The notes beneath the pieces were generated by a model. The model searched no databases. It was not told where the DNA came from and saw nothing but the letters and a program-made list of their open reading frames with translations. 64,000 nucleotides of DNA, from contig CAVTJP010000013.1 of the NCBI GenBank assembly GCA_963735085.1, forward strand, positions 1 through 64,000. The letters run 5' to 3'. The position numbers were made by a program, and so were the translations under genes. The stretch comes from DATJGR01 sp963735085 (GTDB taxonomy: Bacteria > Pseudomonadota > Gammaproteobacteria > Pseudomonadales > Azotimanducaceae). Shown here piece after piece: positions 62,333 to 64,000 of this stretch. The first letter of the stretch is position 1. Every line of letters starts with the position of its first letter.

Positions 62333-62456
62333 GACTTTGCCGAATGGACAACCGACCGTAGCATGCTCGACAGGTGAATCCGATCGACGCAGCGCGACGG
62401 CGGTATGCCAGCAGCAATCTCGCGGTTTCCGTCTCGCACTGATACTTGGAGGGACC

Positions 62457-63632
62457 ATGCATACATCGATTCGCCACATTCACGCGTCCGTACAGACGCT
62501 GCGCGAGGACGCACTCGCCAGTGATCAAGGGGCGAACCTCACGCAGCGCACGGTCAAGGTGCTGAAGGACTCGGGCGGCACTCGGCTGCTGCAGGCGAAG
62601 GACCTCGGCGGCTACGAGGCACACCCCAACGAGTTCTTCGACTGGGTGATGGCGATCGGTGCGGAGCACGCGTCGGCGGGCTGGATCGCGGGCGTCGTCG
62701 GGGTTCATCCCTGGGAGATCTCGTTCATGGACCCAAAGCTCCAGCAGGAAATCTTCAGCGCGGATCCCGACACCTGGACCGCCTCGCCATACGCACCGTT
62801 CGGCCGCGCGAAACCGGCTGACGGCGGTTTTCTGCTGTCGGGTGAATGGCCCTATTCGACCGGCACCGACTTTTGCCGCTGGGTGATCCTCGGCGGCATC
62901 GTCACGGACACCGACGGACAGCGGCCACCCGGACCGCCGGACGTACGTCACTTCGTGTTGCCGAGGGGCGACTATGAGATTGTCGACGACAGCTGGAACG
63001 TGATGGGCCTGAAGGGCACCGGCAGCAAGAACGTGCGCATGCAGGAGGTGTTCGTTCCCGGCTACCGGGTGAGCGAATCGAAGAAGGTCGTCGACGGCGT
63101 GTACGCCGAAGAACGGCGGCCCGGCAATCCCCTTTACGCCATGCGTTTCGGCATCGTGTTCTCGGCGGCGATCGCAGCCGGCACACTCGGCATCGCCGAC
63201 GGGACCCTTCGCAGGCAGCGCGAGTACATGACCGGTCGCATATCGGTGTCCGGCAGTGTCGCAAAGACGGATCCGGTATACCTCAATGCCCTCGCGGTGG
63301 CGGAAGCCGACCTCGCCGCGAGCAAGTGTCACCTCCGGTGCATGGTGTCCGAGCTGTACGACTACGTCTCGGCCGGCAATCGGATCACGCACGAACAGGC
63401 GCTGGCCTTCCGCCGCGATCAGGTACGCGCCACCGATCGTGTCTTCGAGTCGATTGCCCCGCTCGCGCGGCTGGCGGGATCGGCGGGCGTTCAGGAATCG
63501 AACGACCTCGAGCGGTGGTGGCGCGACCTGCAGACCGGGATCACCCACATCTGCAACGTGCGCGAGCCCGCGTATCTCGCGTGGGGCCTGCACAGCTTCG
63601 GCGGCGCGATTCCGCCGGGTGCGATGTACTGA
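62457..63632 (+). CDS. Acyl-CoA dehydrogenase-like flavin monooxygenase (HsaA-type)
   Basis: The 391-residue protein has the acyl-CoA dehydrogenase fold, with the group-D monooxygenase features of HsaA: an N-terminal helical domain, LLSGEWPYSTGTDFCRWVIL (like the active-site loop SGRWxFxSG), WNVMGLKGTGSKNVRMQEVF and a C-terminal RAxRVF-like RATDRVFESIAPLARLAGS. HsaA-type enzymes hydroxylate phenols with FMNH2 from a reductase. It lacks the catalytic Glu of real dehydrogenases as far as I can see. ATG 62457 follows GGAGGGA. The substrate may be an aromatic ring of a steroid-like molecule. Confidence 0.8.
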   Translation: MHTSIRHIHASVQTLREDALASDQGANLTQRTVKVLKDSGGTRLLQAKDLGGYEAHPNEFFDWVMAIGAEHASAGWIAGVVGVHPWEISFMDPKLQQEIFSADPDTWTASPYAPFGRAKPADGGFLLSGEWPYSTGTDFCRWVILGGIVTDTDGQRPPGPPDVRHFVLPRGDYEIVDDSWNVMGLKGTGSKNVRMQEVFVPGYRVSESKKVVDGVYAEERRPGNPLYAMRFGIVFSAAIAAGTLGIADGTLRRQREYMTGRISVSGSVAKTDPVYLNALAVAEADLAASKCHLRCMVSELYDYVSAGNRITHEQALAFRRDQVRATDRVFESIAPLARLAGSAGVQESNDLERWWRDLQTGITHICNVREPAYLAWGLHSFGGAIPPGAMY

Positions 63633-63767
63633 TCGATTCGAGCCCGGGGTGATCGACGAGGGCTAACGAATTCGTAAAGGCGCCGGGATACCTCGAGCTG
63701 GAATACATCGATCTGGGCCGCACGAAAAGGCCGTCAATCAACAATCATATGCAAATGTGAGCACCAG

Positions 63768-64000
63768 ATGTCGGAACGCGCGATCAGTCCGGAAGTGCGC
63801 AGCTTCCTCGAAAACATGCGCGTGCCCTGCGTGATCTCTACCTTGCGGCCCGACGGACATCCAATCACGTCCGCAACCTGGTTCGGAGTCATCAACGATG
63901 AAATCGTCGTGTCCACGCCGGCAGCACGTAACAAGGCGCGCAATGTACGCCAGGACTCGCGCATTTCGTTCATCGTCGATACCAAGGACATGCCGTATCG
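63768..64000 (+). CDS. PPOX-class flavin/F420-binding protein, 3' end outside window
   Basis: From ATG 63768, 77 codons are visible to the window edge. The start SERAISPEVRSFLENMRV and the strands CVISTLRPDGHPITSATWFG and IVVSTPAARNKARNVRQDSR fit the split-barrel pyridoxamine-5'-phosphate-oxidase-like family with F420- or FMN-dependent reductase activity. The C-terminus is absent. It follows the monooxygenase gene by 135 bp on the same strand and could supply reduced flavin or act in the same pathway. Confidence 0.75.
   Translation, partial: MSERAISPEVRSFLENMRVPCVISTLRPDGHPITSATWFGVINDEIVVSTPAARNKARNVRQDSRISFIVDTKDMPY

Noticed and set aside
62238..63593. 451-residue minus-strand frame antisense to the HsaA-like gene
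   Set aside because: The plus-strand frame matches the acyl-CoA dehydrogenase fold throughout; the antisense frame has no recognisable motif.

Overview
The window is about 62 % GC and reads as chromosomal DNA of a gammaproteobacterium, most like the Steroidobacterales/Nevskiales/Xanthomonadales groups. This rests on a TonB receptor, two Baeyer-Villiger monooxygenases, flavin monooxygenases, an HsaA-like flavoprotein and abundant multihaem cytochromes. The taxonomic call is an inference; no rRNA gene is present to test it.

Layout. (1) 1-10.2 kb is an accessory zone. It holds the right end of an integrated element (phage-type integrase with two frameshifts, ending at a 3' tRNA-Asn fragment), DUF4160/DUF2442 and HicA/HicB/XRE modules, a MazG-like enzyme, a TIR-TPR gene with an internal stop, an IS66 remnant and the remnant of a three-recombinase (RIT) element. 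(2) 10.2-11.7 kb has a MAPEG protein, a small membrane protein and a SnoaL-like protein. (3) 12.1-31.0 kb is the most striking part. It is a contiguous locus that looks like an electron conduit across the whole cell envelope: an inner-membrane di-haem cytochrome b, a membrane-anchored ferredoxin/flavoprotein, 21-motif and 14-motif multihaem cytochromes, an outer-membrane beta-barrel with a TPR-type N-terminus, three repeat-rich scaffold proteins, a stand-alone tandem CcmI-type haem-maturation protein, and a lipoprotein with a PKD-like domain and 33 haem-binding motifs. The three cytochromes together carry 68 CX2CH/CX4CH motifs. (4) 31.6-35.8 kb has an ABC permease pair without an ATPase, a thioesterase and a cell-wall hydrolase. 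(5) 35.8-43.4 kb is a TetR-controlled catabolic regulon (BVMO, SDR, two-component-type flavin monooxygenase, VOC protein, TonB receptor) with two matching palindromic operators. (6) 43.5-51.5 kb is a signalling block: an unusual DHp-REC-cyclase protein, a VOC protein, a VapB with a broken VapC, a receiver protein and a 1705-residue histidine kinase with eight GAF domains. (7) 51.8-58.6 kb contains envelope and stress genes (DUF4398, OmpA, DUF302, HPF/RaiA, M3 peptidase, serine hydrolase, UspA pair). (8) 58.6-64 kb is a second catabolic group (LLM oxidoreductase, BVMO, patatin, acyl-CoA dehydrogenase-like monooxygenase, PPOX protein).

How the genes could work together. In the cytochrome locus the minus-strand run cytochrome b, 21-haem, 14-haem, porin has gaps of only 2-7 bp and is divergent from the flavoprotein gene. 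A perfect inverted repeat lies between them. Electrons could pass between NAD(P)H or quinol at the inner membrane, the periplasmic cytochromes and a surface multihaem lipoprotein through or alongside the barrel. The direction of flow, the terminal substrate and the location of the 14-haem protein are not visible from sequence. Integrase, TIR, VapC and DUF1993 reading frames are all broken, which points to decay of accessory DNA or, in some cases, to assembly indels.
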